64,000 bases of DNA from Amaranthus tricolor. Lineage: Eukaryota; Streptophyta; Magnoliopsida; Caryophyllales; Amaranthaceae. The stretch is taken from positions 5,994,001 to 6,058,000 of the forward strand of contig NC_080058.1 in the NCBI RefSeq assembly GCF_026212465.1, in the 5' to 3' direction. Every line of letters begins with the position of its first letter. The stretch's first letter is position 1. A program made the position numbers and the translations under genes. Of this stretch, positions 13,790 through 27,200 are shown one piece after another. Under the pieces are notes generated by a model. That model worked only from the letters and a program-made list of their open reading frames with translations, was not told the DNA's origin and searched no databases.

Positions 13790-16700
13790 TTATACATCCT
13801 TGTATAGCAATTGGAACTTCGGTACTCGTTCTGGAGGCAAAGGACAGGTCACAATGAGCTTTCCTTTCATGGCACCTCTAAATATAGCCTGCAAAAATGT
13901 CCCATAAGAAAAAGGAATATTTGCTTGATCATATAAGAAATTATATTGGAGTCCAGAGATACATCATAACAAAGTTGATCAGTAGGTCCAGTACACAATC
14001 AAACTACATGATTTACGTACAAACGACCTTACCATTAAATATGAGATTAAAGAACATACTTTTCGCGGCTTAGTGTAATGATTAGACTAGTATCGCAGAG
14101 GCTTAGAAGCAAAATGAGAATTCAAGACACATTGTATTTCCTAATAAGTATTTAAGAGAACTCTTGCACCAACAAGGTATTTTAAGAACCTATATTCAGA
14201 AAATAAAAATGTTGTAAGCATGTATGTTTTTGGTTCTTTTAAAAGGATGTGAGCGTGTATATTAGACATCTGACATCTTATTTTCAATTTCTTCATATCT
14301 TATAGCAATACATGTTACCCAATCTTTTTCACTCTTATCACCAATCCCTTCACTATTGATGTGAGCACTCCAAGCCTCCAGTCCTTTATTCCCACCAACT
14401 CCCACAACAGTGCAACACACCCCAGCTGGCGCAAGAAAAAGAGTATAACAGTATATATTCAATATATACGCTAAGTTCCCAATGAATCTAAAATTTGGAT
14501 CATCAACTTATTTAAATTTGACATTCATAAGAAAATGGGATTTTTCTAGAAGGCAATACACCTAAATGGTAAACAGAAAAAATTGAACAAGATATTGCTC
14601 AGAATTAAACAAGAACTGTACTATAAATGACATGTAAAGTAGCTCTATTCCGACAGCATACTGAATTTTGAGTTAGATCAAAAGAGTCTAATTAAATACT
14701 ACCCTCCAATTCAGAGCAATTGTCACATTTGTTTTTTCGATACCATTCAATATTTATCAATCACTCTTAATCTATATTTTATTCTTAATCTATGAGTTAA
14801 CATATAATCAAGTGAGATCTAAATTGATTTACCGAAGCCAAAGAACTATAAGTATCTGACCTCATCGAAATAATGGACATATACATAACGAACAAGAAGT
14901 ATGACAATATTGCTTGATGCATAGTGATTACTATGCAAGTGTAGCAAGTAATAAAAATAAAGGTCGTCGTAAACTAGTAAACAAGAAATGGAGAAGTAAA
15001 ATGGGTGGGTGAGAAAGGAAAGGGTAGAAGAAAAGATAAACCAAAAGCATTTCAGCATTCCACTCTAATAAAATCAAGAACAGTAAGAAACTGAAACTTT
15101 GGTGCAGAACAGCAGAACACTCACAAATTTAGCTATGGGAATTTCCAGACCTAAGCTTATTCTTATTCCAGTCTGTAGGCGAGAAAAAGCTTTCCGAATG
15201 AAATAAGAATACGATAGTTGTCTAATTAGAATCAAGAATGGAGCAACCTTTCTTTGTCAACAATCTCTACTATCCTACTGTAAGTGAAGCTCTAATTTCC
15301 AATATAGTTGCTTACTGGAAATGTCCACTCAAGAAAAAATGAAGCAACCAAACACAAATAATGCATTTGGAGCCATGTTTCCTGTAGATAAATCCAACAG
15401 TTTAGTTGGCTGGAGGATTTTTACTTGCTCAGCATCTCTAAAGTATGTTCAATCAGCATCTCTAACATCACTAGTTACTCTAGGTTTACTGATGTTTTGC
15501 CACTCATATGCCAAAATTCCACTTTTTTCTTCTTATCATTTGATACACATACACCAGTGTCAATCAGCAATGTCAAAACCTTCGCCGTAACAATACGGAG
15601 TCAACTAAGACCTACATTTATCTTCCTTTTTCTTTAAATTTCCTTTTTTGGTACATCTCAATCACAAAGAGGTTGCATTAGCAAAGCATTCAACAAGATT
15701 GCAGCAACAACCAATAATTTTTGTCATCAGGTAACTTTTTTTTTCTCCTCCACCCCTTTTTGAACAGCAACTAAAGATTCATGTATCTAGCATCATTAGA
15801 CTGTTGTACTGAATGAATTTATACTTTAGTTTCCATACTGGATGAATGAACAAACAGCACAAAAATGGCTTCTAACTAAATAAGTGTTATATGTCCTAGT
15901 TGACTGAGACATAAAAACCAGACTAAGGGACAAGTATGATATAGCACCTTCTAGCATGATTAAGTAGCATGAATATGAACTAGATAGATGCCAATTGTCA
16001 CTACTCACTAACCTCCACCACATCAATGAAATCCTGCTTTTTGTAAAATGCTCCAATCCATTTAGTGTGATCTGCAGTCCTGTATAAGCACTTGATTATT
16101 AAGCCTTGATCATCCAGCTCAAGGTATATATTTTTGAAGAGCAAGATCAAATTCCAGCAATGAAAGCATGTTTGACATCAATGATATCATCTACAGCAAC
16201 AAGGCCCCCTCATGTAAACATTATTGAACTTGCATACAATTGACAATGCATAAATTTCTAACCAAGCTACTCACAAGCATTTAGGACCTACTCTCCCAAC
16301 CAAACAAAATAAACTGAATGTATTAGGATTGAATGTTCCATAAGAAAATTAATCCAACGAAATGTGTAAATGTGTGAGTGGAAGTGATGGCAAAACTAAT
16401 TAGAATTGAACTCAACTTATTAAGTTGTAAAAATGTAATAGCCATAGTGGAACTGAATTGAACATATTGAGTAGTGAAAATGTAAGAGAGAAAGTGGTGG
16501 ACAAAGTTTATGGGACCTGAACTTAGTTTAACTTGTTAGAGCTTGATTGAACTTAGTTTAACTTGCTTGAACTTGGTTAAATACGGTCCATAAGCAACAT
16601 AGAGCTTACTTAATATAGCTACCACATCAAAAGAACATAAACACAACAAATGGATGACATAACACTTCTCTAGGACATACAAACATTGTATCCATCATTA

Positions 16701-17677
16701 AAAATCAAAAAAATATCCTCCATAACCAAACTTCAGCTAACTAGATTCCAGTGGCATTAATCACACAAACTACAACAAGAAGACAAGATAGAAAATGCTT
16801 CCATCTAGATTAAACAACACAAGAACATGAACGATGATGTTAATGCAAAAAAGGTAGCAGACATACCCAGAATCCATCTTAATATGATGTGCATTGAAGA
16901 AAAAGATTGTTGAAGGTATGAGTGTGATATCAAAGTACTTGACATACACCTGCACGTCCTCTGAATCAATATCCACCATTGCAATACTAGCAAATTTGGA
17001 GACGTCTCGAGCTGATTTAGCTAACTGCCTCAACAAATATAAAGAGATCAAAGATTAATAAACAATTGTATAATGATAAACCAACAATTCAACAGTGAAA
17101 ACTTTAGCAGACATAATAAAATAGTCATCCTCAACGCCAAATTACCCAATCTAGAGTATGCAAAGCCGTTGCCAACAAAGAGCTACGCAATGTTCTTGGT
17201 GAAAGAAACTTTATTATTTGTGGTTAATTCAACTACTCAAACAATTTCTCATACAATATCCCAAATATATACTGATCAAGTAATTTAGCCTCGAAATCAT
17301 ACATTCCTTTAACAAATTAATCAAAGAAGATAAATTAAACAACCTTTTACCAAAATTCCAAATATGAAGGCAGTTTATTATATTTCACTTCAAGTAATAA
17401 GAAAATCACATTTTCCGACAATTGAAATCCTTAATTGCAATTTAAGCATTTTCACAAACATAAACAGGATTGAAATTGTTACGAGATTGATTAATTTGGA
17501 TCACAAACATAAAATTCAACAAAAAGGTGGAGAGAAAGATATTACGATATCGTCAAGTTGGAGGCAAACGTGGTCGGAAGATCGTCCGAAACGGAGGACA
17601 AGAACTTTATCAAGAGTATCTCTGATAATGGAGTCAACCTCTGTCTTCTTTGTTAGGGTTTCTACCACGTAACTCAT
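13790..17677 (-). CDS. DIM1/TXNL4B-type thioredoxin-like splicing factor
   Basis: Assembled from four minus-strand exons: 17546-17677, 16867-17024, 16013-16079 and 13790-13888. This gives 151 aa with every junction GT-AG and in phase. The protein begins MSYVVETLTKKTEVD and contains KVLVLRFGRSSDHVCLQLDDI, a DIM1-family thioredoxin fold without the redox CxxC. It continues with YFDITLIPSTIFFFN (the cis-proline loop) and TKWIGAFYKKQDFIDVVE, and ends GKLIVTCP...LLYKDV. These features fit TXNL4B/DIM2, a paralogue of U5 snRNP protein DIM1 (15 kDa, YLS8 in plants), better than DIM1 itself. The expected role is in pre-mRNA splicing in the nucleus. Length matches the family (about 149-159 aa). Intron 3 is about 2.1 kb. 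Single-exon ORF prediction would miss this gene, since only the second exon shows up as an ORF. Confidence 0.88.
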
Positions 17678-18261
17678 GGCTTTCTCCCCCGAGGATTACA
17701 GGCGTTACTCACTAGTCACTACTGATAAGCGCTTATGGCATATCTGCCTATATAATAGGAGTGATTCACAAATTCACGAATAGGTCTTTCTAACGGCCGT
17801 CTCTTACTAATGATAAAATCAATTTTTTATAGTTAATTATTATAATTTATTTTTAATTTTTAATTATATAAATAAATATTATTTTCATTTTGTTTCTCAA
17901 TAGTGTCAAAATACATTACATTCATTAACTTTTGTCTTCATGAATAAGGAGTTATACAAACAAAAATAGGGTAGAGTTAACTAATTTAAACCAATAGTAG
18001 AAAATAATATGCTGGGTCAAATCAAAAATTAAAATTTACAAATATGAAATACCTAACAAAAGTGAGGCTGAAAAGAATAATTTTTGAATTTTTGAATAAA
18101 GGCTCAGCTTTATTAAAAGTGTGCTTTAAGTTTTTTGTTGGCACTACTTCTAGATGATTCATATTTGCATATACTGCTAGTAATTTTCCCAATTTAAAAA
18201 GTGAATTTTTATTTTAATTTGGTTTTAAAATTTTGATTTTCGATTTCTAATAAGCTTAAAC

Positions 18262-18337
<76 letters not shown>

Positions 18338-19059
18338 TCAGTCCAAATACAAATCATATTATATAATATCCAAACCACGTTTTTTCTTAGATTTTGATTG
18401 ATTAGGTTTGCATCTTTCATCTTGCTTGCATCTTGCTTGCATTTCATACTACCTTTTGGTTGATTTGAGTTGTGATAATCTATTGTTTTGTAGATAATCC
18501 TCTTATTACTATACGATTCTGAAAAAGAGTTAACATTATCAAATGTGTATGCAAGTCAACACTTATTACTCGTGAATTTATAGGCTCAAGCCCACGAGTG
18601 CCACGTGGCCCGTAGGAATATCCACTCGAATGGGCAAATGGGATGATTATGTGACCAGTTGTCATAGCCTAACATCAATTTCTTCGGGTGAAGCTGAACA
18701 AGTTCTACTCTCCATTTGCAAGAAATAAACGGCGCCACAACAGTACCAGAAAGCCCCTTAGTTTACAATGATAAATCAAAAAAAGGCAAGCAGACATATA
18801 ACATGCTACTAAGATTTAGTTAGTTTAAAAGCAACAAAATAAGATGAAGATGGAAACTTCAAGAGTAAAAACATTTTGAAATACAAATCATCAATAACAT
18901 CCGTCTATCAATCGATGGGTAAACATCTCTAATTTCTTGGTGAATTCATGTATGATAGATGTCCTAACATTGGCAGTAGGTTTTACAAATAATTGAACCT
19001 CTCTGCCGTTGTGAAAAAACAAGGTACCATCAAAACAATAAAGGCACAGGCCCGAGCTG
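17678..19059. other. Intergenic region between TXNL4B-like 5' end and LSM5 3' end
   Basis: It holds the TXNL4B-like promoter on the left, an (AT)n microsatellite at about 18264-18332, and at about 18530-18620 a segment resembling part of an LTR-like sequence at 44060-44155 ('tgcaagtcaacact' and following). No gene is seen. Confidence 0.5.
18264..18332. repeat. (AT)n dinucleotide microsatellite
   Basis: About 34 uninterrupted AT units. It is likely polymorphic and prone to assembly-length error. Confidence 0.95.
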
Positions 19060-21883
19060 TCATTCTGCTTCCGGTGAACCACCAGGAACCAACTGCAACA
19101 TCAAGCAACATCAGTTTCGAAATTATTCAAGTTCAAATCCTGGAACTTTTCACAATAGACAACCCATTTGTATACTTACGATGGCTATGTTATTTCCATT
19201 GAGCAGAATTTGATCGAGTTTTGTGATTCTTCGTCCTTCAGGAGTAATTTCACTGTCAAATTGTCATAATTTAGATGATAGGGGCAGTAATTGGCAGACC
19301 TATTAAATTGAATTAAATTTTTGTATTTGATACGCAGCTCTGGCAATGTGGTAACGCACCACTAGAAAGAACATAACCAAACAATTGAAACGATGGTGAG
19401 TCAGAGAAATATTAAAGCGGGTATGGACACAAAAATGTCTGTCACCCACAGGGTTAAAATTAAGAACAAAAAACTGAAATACAGCATCCATCAGTATCAT
19501 AATCACTTGAACACATACCTAAAGGCCTTTCATGTCATAGATATATTACTTAGAAGTATGAACCACTAAAATCCTCAGAACTACAAACTGCCGTTACCGA
19601 TTAATTAATAACCACCCGATTAACATGAATCATTTTCCACTCATTTTCAACTGTTCATGGCTGTTTGATCAGTCTTCTTTTACCAACCAAAAAGTCCTAA
19701 GCAGCCTGCTTCTCTCACTCTGTACTCGGAAAATCACGACATTCTCTAGTAAACAACTGAATAACTTGATTCGAATCCTCCAACACAAGTTGTATTACCT
19801 CAAGATGACACAATGAACGTAGATTGTTTGTGTCACCCCAGCATCAACACCCTCCATATAAGAAACAAGTAATAAAAAAGAAGCAAAATCGTTAAAATAC
19901 AACAACAAGACCAAAATAAAATTTAGCAACATCATCGAGCCACCTTTCTTGCCAAATAAGCTTTCCAAGAGACAAGTTTGGCACATGACCGAATGAACAG
20001 GAGCCATAAAGTTCCAAAAATTTGTGGAAAGTTTTTTGAATGCTTTCATGAAGCAATCTAGTGGTGTAAAATCTAAATAGTATTTTCTATAAGTGGTAAG
20101 AAAGGCAGTCAATTTAAAAATATTCATAGATAGCACATAACATGACTTTTTATTACCTTTGTCAAATATGTTTGCTTAGATTACCATACTGCCTACCATT
20201 CTTTTTCCGTAAATTTGTCCGATATGTTGTCCTACCACCAAGACACCTCCATTTCTTATCAACTCCACTATCCCCCTTTTTACCAAAGAATCAATGCTCT
20301 ACTTTTCAATTCTCACCAAAAAAACAGAAAAAAAAACTCTATAATCAAACTTTATACCCAAGAATTACTCTCTACTTCTCACAAAAAACAAAAAAAAAAA
20401 AAAAAAACAAAAAAAAAGTTACACAATGCTTTTATAAAGTACTCCAAGTAATAGGGTTGAAGAAAATTAGGGTTGAGAGGTACAAATTGTTATGAAATTT
20501 GAGGAAAAATTAGGGTTGAGAGGTACACACAAGTGACACAACAATGAAGAGTAGTAGAAAAAAATCAACCACACCAAGAACACAACACACTAAATTAATG
20601 AGTAACTAATTTACCCTTCCTTGAGGATCTCAACCAATGTAAGTTATTAATATTAATAAATTGACCAATTACATCAATGAAACTACAAAAGATCAAGCTC
20701 ACTCTTACCTTTCACTAATTCTATATGGCTCTCTCTTACATGGAGAAAACTTTCTTTCAACTCTCACAAAAAAAATTCTTTAAAGATTACTCCGTTTCTT
20801 TGTCTTAGTGGCTCTCCCTTTTTTCATTCTCCAGAGCTTCTCTTTCTTTTCTTTGCATTTATCCTTTATAGGTCCCTTAAACACACTTAGGATTTTCTGT
20901 AAAACCACATGTCCACTTCATTACAAACACATGCGCTCAGATGAGCAAGTCAGCAAGCATCAGCTTCCTTAACATGCAGAATATCCACAACACATGATAA
21001 CCGGATGAGCCCTCTTTCCCCAACAGTTGTAACTAGCTTCCTCTTGTTCATTCAAGCACTAAACTTGTTGACATCAACAACCACGAGTGTTAACCACTAT
21101 GCTAAAAAAACTCCTTCATTGAGATAAAATGGACATATATTTCAAAATGTGTCTCACGCCAATAGGTTCCCAAACTTGTCAATTTGTAGAATAACAGTGT
21201 AAACTACTAATTCACTGTGCCTTGCCATCAACTCAAGCCAGAATTAACTTCTTTCATCCCTCAATAGCAACAGGACAAGAACCATCATTGTAAGAACAAA
21301 ATAATTGAGTCTCCGTTGAGGAGGCCTAACTTAAACTAATGACACCAACAGCTTAACATCAAATTATATGATGAAGACTATAACACCACGATCAAAAAGT
21401 TTTATTAAGCTCAAAAGTAGCAAAATTTTAACCTAGATTACTACTAAAAAAATCTTCATATCAACAAATAGAAATGAAGATTTCATTTAATCGCTATGAA
21501 TTTTAACAAAGATCCTAGTTTCAAAATCACGCTGAAATCCAAAACCTAAATCGGAACATTCGCTCATGAACAACAAATGCAGGCTAAAACCCTAAAATGA
21601 AAAGCAAAAGAGAGATAGAGCATACTATTCAGTAACGTCTTCAAGAACCATGTTAACGTAAACGTCAAACCCTCGAAGAGTACCAACAAGCTCTTTATCT
21701 CCCTTCATAATCACCCAAATTTTAGAACCAATGCACCTGTCAATGAGTTCTGCAATTTGAATTTCATAACGAACAAAATTAACTTCAGTGAATTCAAAGA
21801 AAAACACAGATGTTGAAGCATTAAAGCAGTATAAAAGGAGGAAAACCTGAGGGGAGAAGCTGAGAAGGGTTGTTTGACGACAT
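19060..21883 (-). CDS. LSM5: Sm-like protein LSM5
   Basis: Four minus-strand exons: 21847-21883, 21626-21749, 19180-19252 and 19060-19092. They encode 88 aa, the usual LSM5 length. The product begins [20 protein letters not shown]. It carries the Sm1 motif ([30 protein letters not shown]) and Sm2 motif ([11 protein letters not shown]), and ends [12 protein letters not shown]5 is one subunit of the LSM1-7 ring (cytoplasmic mRNA decapping) and the LSM2-8 ring (U6 snRNA stability and splicing). The tiny first exon (37 nt) and last exon (33 nt), with a 2.4-kb second intron (19253-21625), make this gene easy to miss. All splice junctions are GT-AG and in phase. The start follows the conserved [12 protein letters not shown] context. 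Confidence 0.92.
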
Positions 21884-22550
21884 TGGAACTGGAAATTGAG
21901 GAAGAAGGCGGACACACTTTCTTTCGGCAGACAGCACGACTGATCCACTGCTCAATTCTCAAACAAGGATGAAATATGAATACTATTCAATACTCATCGA
22001 ATTTGGGTCGGGTTACACAAAATGTAACGCATTATGTCCAAATAAGCATAAAAAAATAAAAAATAAAAAAGCATAAGCATCTTAATGACCACTCTTAAGT
22101 TCATATATGTTTATTGCTACTAACACCAAAATAAGAAAAAATAAATAAATAAAAATTATTTGTTCGTTATAATATTGAATAAAAGAGAGATAATATAAAA
22201 AAAAGAAATTATATTTGTTCGCGGTTAATAACAACGAACAAACATGTTTTTATTTTTTTGTTCATTCTAACGTTATGATATTATTTCTCTTTTGTTCGCT
22301 ATTAGTAACAGTGAATAATGAATTTGACTTTTCTTTGCCAATTATTTTGTTCGTTATTAGTAGAATTAAAATTCCAAAGCTTATTTTGAGATTTTTTTCT
22401 TAAAAAAAACTTATTTATTTCAAATTTTTTGAATTGTGGAGCGTCATATTTAAAAAAAATCTTATAATAATTTAATTTCTTCTTATTTTTCCTATCATAA
22501 TTCTTATTTTGAATTAATTGTAAATAATTTTAGTTTTCTAATTTTGAGAT

Positions 22551-22640
22551 GTATCCATCATCATACCACTGTATCCCGTTCGTAGGAACTATGATTATAG
22601 TATAGGGAGGGAAGAAAGGTGGCAACTCATATCCATAAAA
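22551..22640 (+). repeat. 125-bp dispersed repeat (ATACCC-GTATCCC family), partial copy
   Basis: Shares 'catcatcatacc', 'gtatccc', 'aactatgatta' and 'ggcaactcatatccat' with copies at 29388-29517, 33596-33722 (inverted) and 42878-42948. Possibly a SINE fragment. Non-coding. Confidence 0.55.
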
Positions 22641-22769
22641 TGATTGTGTACCCAAAATAGTAATATCTAATTCTAGCATCCAATTTAAGAGGGAATATCT
22701 AATCATAATATCTTTTTTCAAGTGTAACATTATGATAATATCATAAGCACTTTAATGTATTATAATTAC

Positions 22770-23360
22770 ATCATACATCATACATACTAATAAAAATATT
22801 GGAAAATAACAAATGTCATATTTCAAGAGCTTTGACCAATAGGCTTATTTTAGTTTATAATACTTGCGTACATAATAATATTTACCAAATTTAGGATATG
22901 ATTTTTTTTTTTGTTTAAAATTGGAGCTAAATTGGGTAAAGTATTTATATGATACACATTAATAAAAATGTTGGAAAATAACAAATGTCATCTTTCAAGA
23001 GCTTTGACAAATAGACTTATTTTAGTTTATAATAGCTGCGTACATAATGATATTTACCAAATTTATAATATGATTTTTTTTGTTTAAAATTGAAGCTAAA
23101 TTAGGTAAAGTATTTATATGATTTATTATAGTAATTTTATTTGATTAATTTAGATTTTAATATGTTCAATTGAATGAAAAAGAGTTATGTATTCTATAAA
23201 TAATCTTTAAAAAACATCAATAATATTTTTTAATTTTAAAAAATAATGTATTTGGTAAATTTTATAACGATAGTATATACTTGCATTATTATTTAAAACT
23301 TTTATTTAAATCTATTCATTACTAACAATTTCGTGTATGCACGAGTTGCTATACTAGTTT
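22770..23360 (+). mobile_element. Helitron-like non-autonomous element with internal tandem duplication
   Basis: The right end carries a small hairpin (CGTG-TATG-CACG near 23333) followed by 'agttgctatactagt', the layout of a Helitron 3' end (hairpin, then CTAG before T). The left end 'tcatacatactaataaaaa' is shared with a decayed copy at 58265-58675. Units at 22778-22953 and 22957-23128 are about 90% alike direct repeats of some 178 bp. No coding capacity. Classification is by end structure only. Confidence 0.5.
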
Positions 23361-24294
23361 ATCATACAATTCCTAATGCTTAAGCCTTAATTGATGATTA
23401 TCATGCATTTCCAAAAAGTGGTAGAAGGTTTTATATGAAGATTTTGCTAAATTTTGTCAAATGTCTTACATGTTATGTACCAAACAATTTGTAAAAAACA
23501 ATAGTGAACCCCAACCGTACATAACACGGATATAATCCTAGTTATTTATACATTTAATATTTACATATGTCCATATTTAATAAGTTATGTACTGCACAAA
23601 TTTTCATACTAGTTAATTTATAAAAGTACGAGAATTATCCAACTCAATTTGCAAAATAGGATGAGTTACGTTAGTGAAAGCCTGAAAGATAAACAAGTAA
23701 AATAACAGGTTAAAAACCCAATTGAGCATGTCATTAAAAAGTTGATAATCAAAATTTAGGTGATATAGTCACAATAATTGTATTTTTTTAATTTATAATA
23801 TCTATATTTATAATTTATAAAAAATAAGCTTTTGCAGTTATGTAATTAATTACTCCCTTTGTGCTTTTTTATTTGTCTATTTTACCTTTTACAAGCATTT
23901 CAAAGCAAATTTTAAGTCTCGTTATCTCTTAATATGCACTATAAAAATTGTAAAATTTTTATATTAAAATTCTTTGCATCAAGGTGAATCTAAAGACATT
24001 TCACATGGATATATTTTGTCTTTAACATATATTTTAAAAATCAAATTAAAATTTTTCTTTTGGAAAAATTTAAAGTGGATAAACAAAAAGAAACGGATAA
24101 CGTAATTGAGAGAAAGTTAATTTATAAATAATTCTATTCATTATGGTGTTTAATTGGAAAATGATTTTCTCATAGGTTCGTGGTTCGCTGCTGATCACAC
24201 ACTGTTTCCTTTGCTCAAGGGATAACCAATGGCGGATTGCAGAACCGTAGAATTAAAGAAATCACTATACTAAAACCTTTGAGGAGCAATACTC

Positions 24295-27200
24295 ATGGCT
24301 TCTACAACACCACTCTCTTCCACCAACTATCAATTCTTACACAACCCATCTCCATTCCCCAATTTCAGATCATTTCCTCACTATCCAATTCCACTTCAAT
24401 CGATATCACGCAAGAAAAACCTACTAAATCTCTCTATTATCCGAACAAAAAGTTCTACTTATCAGATAAACGTCAGAAGAACAAATTCTAGTACAACTGA
24501 TGATGTTTCAGAGCAATTATCTTCATCACAATCTGAAATTGAATGCATAGGAACAGGTACAGAAGTCGAATGCATCGTTAATGATGATTTAAAGAGAAAT
24601 GAAGTGGACGTAGAAAGTGGGTTTGGGTTAGTGGAGAATTTGTGGGAATGGGCTGTTTTGATTTCACCATTTTTCTTCTGGGGAACTGCAATGGTGGCCA
24701 TGAAGGAGGTTTTGCCGAAAGTGGGCCCCTTTTTTGTTGCATCTTTTCGGCTTATTCCGGCTGGGTTGTTGTTGATTGGGTTTGCTGGGGTTAAGGGTAG
24801 ACCTTTGCCTTCTGGGTTTAATGCTTGGATTTCAATTGCTATCTTTGCTCTTGTGGATGCTACCTGTTTTCAGGTATTTTTGTTGATGCCAATTTCTTTA
24901 TCTGCTGTTTATGCATTGTAATTTTGTAGCATATTGTAATGTTTTGCTTTGTGAGAATATCTGAATATGGGTTTCTGTTATAGGATTAGTCTAGTATAGG
25001 GATGTTCATTTGAGTAATTGGGTTGATTTTGGGTTGATTTTAGTTAAGTGTTAGGTCGGTTTAAAATCGGGTTTTGTGTGCAAATTGGTTTTTACCTAGT
25101 TGTAAATCCATTTCTAAGTTGGGTCAGGTCGGGTGAATTTCAGGTCATCAGATCTGTTTTGAACCCCTCTAGTCTAGTAATATGTTTGTCCTTTTTAATT
25201 TTTATTATGTGTGCTGATTTAGTGATTGGTGAAACCTTAAAGAGGGAATTGTTTTCTTTGATAAAAGCGTTTGAAAGTAATGGAAGAAGGATGTCCTATG
25301 TTTATGGTTCATTTGTGTTCACTCATGGTTCTTAATTCTTATGATGCTAAATGGTTGAGGTTGTGCTGATGATTCCAATGAGAGTGAGGTCAAGTTAAGA
25401 TGATTAGCAATTGGATTGGAATTTACCCAAGATGGATGGCCTATAAAACCCTGAACTTCTTGTAAATGGGTTATTTGTAAGGCCGTTTTCGGAGGTTCAA
25501 GATTTATTTGATCTGTCTCTTTGATTTTGCCTCATTCTGTCATAAAACCACTCTCATAGTCATCACATATGATCTTTGTTTTGAGTGAAAAATTGAACTT
25601 TAACTACCATCATGTTGTTTGTATTCTCTATGCGGAATGCTTAAAGTTTTAAGTATTGTTTTACTGATGGAAATGGTATAAATCAATGTGGTTGTATGCT
25701 TTTTAATAATTATGTAGTGATTATTTGTTCTTGGCTTGTTACAGGGATTTCTCGCTGAAGGTTTGCTGCGAACATCTGCAGGTCTGGGCAGTGTATGTTG
25801 ACTCTCTTACAGTTTCATTTCAGTTGCTTGACTGATTTTCATGTCTGTTGATTGTCTAGGTCAATTTTTTGACATTTATTGTTACTCTGCAAAAACTTAT
25901 AGGGAACAATTTAATCCCGCCGTGGCTTGCTTCCTATAGTGGTGTTCAAAATAAAAGAAATTTTTTGATAATTGCATTATTTTTTTTTTGTGCATTATTT
26001 TTACTAGCATTCTTTTGGCTTTATGGCTTGAGACTATGTTGAATGACTTGGAGGACATTAGCCAATGCCACAACTTGTATGCAATCTATTAGTGTTAAAA
26101 CCATCTTCTTTACTTCTTTTTGAAAATATGGGATTAATGTTATGAGTTATAGAAATCATCTTTCTTTGGTCACTTAAGCTATCCAAGTTATGGTAATTTT
26201 CTAAGGGGCGCTGCTTCATGTTAATTCCATGACCGTCAGTTATAGTTTGAAGTTGTTCTCTATATATGTTTGAAACTAAAGGTTTTTTTTTTTTGCATGG
26301 AAACCTACATCATTTTCTTATTAGATTTTAATGGAACTTGTGTACTTTCCTCGTCATTATGTTGGGTCTCCTATAGATCCCCAAAATGACTTTTATTAGG
26401 CATTTCGAACTTGTATGTCTGATGTCTGTTTCAAAACATTGCAATAGGCGTTTTGCACACTTGCTTCTTCAGTCATAGTGCAAAAACAAGGCCTCATCGT
26501 ATCGTTAATCATATCATCCGCATTGTAATAGTTGTCAACTTTACCGAACCGGTATTACCCACATCTTAAAGGTGTAAAAACACCCGCATTTTAGGCCGTT
26601 CCAAGCGATATTTCATAGTTTAGGTGTTTGTTACCGAAACTGTGACTGTTACCGTATTTTTGCACTTTGTTCTTAGTTGACATTTATTCTTTACTTTAAA
26701 TGATAGATTTAGGCATGAAAGGAGAGGATCTCAACCTCAAATAAGGTTTACTAAATGAAGTTTAAGTGAAGATTTATGATGTATTTTAGTGTAGGAACCA
26801 AATATGCAAGTTAGTGATGAAAAACAATAATAAAGTAAATAATTAAGGCAAGTATTTAAGGTGGTTCACTAATATTGGGCTACATCCACCATCTAGCCTT
26901 GAATTATATTGATGTGTTTAAAGGAGAGAATACAAAACGTGATGGAATTACAATGGAGAATAAAGTGTAAGGGAAGAGAGGAGCTAATTGGGGAGTAATT
27001 TACATAAGCATGGAAGTGGCTCTTAGATGAGACTTTTGGTGCATCTAATAAGGTCCTGAGTCTTGTGTATATATAGCAGACAATAGGGCTTTAAGTAATA
27101 CTAGGGTCGCAAATGAAAGGGCAAGCACACAGCAGCAGCCACTGTCGAACAGAGAGCCAAAAAACCGAGCCTGCAGCTCGCTTGACCCCTGGCTCGGTCG

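Larger units (their letters stand above)
21884..24294. other. Intergenic region between divergent LSM5 and WAT1-related genes
   Basis: Both 5' ends face this region. It contains, in order: AT-rich DNA with 'gttcg-ttagta' motifs (22205-22350) distantly like the palindrome units at 31365-31590, a SINE-like repeat (22551-22640), and a Helitron-like element with an internal duplication (22770-23360). No gene is seen. Confidence 0.5.

Noticed and set aside
18256..18447. ORF with a long YI dipeptide run
   Set aside because: Translation of the (AT)n microsatellite.
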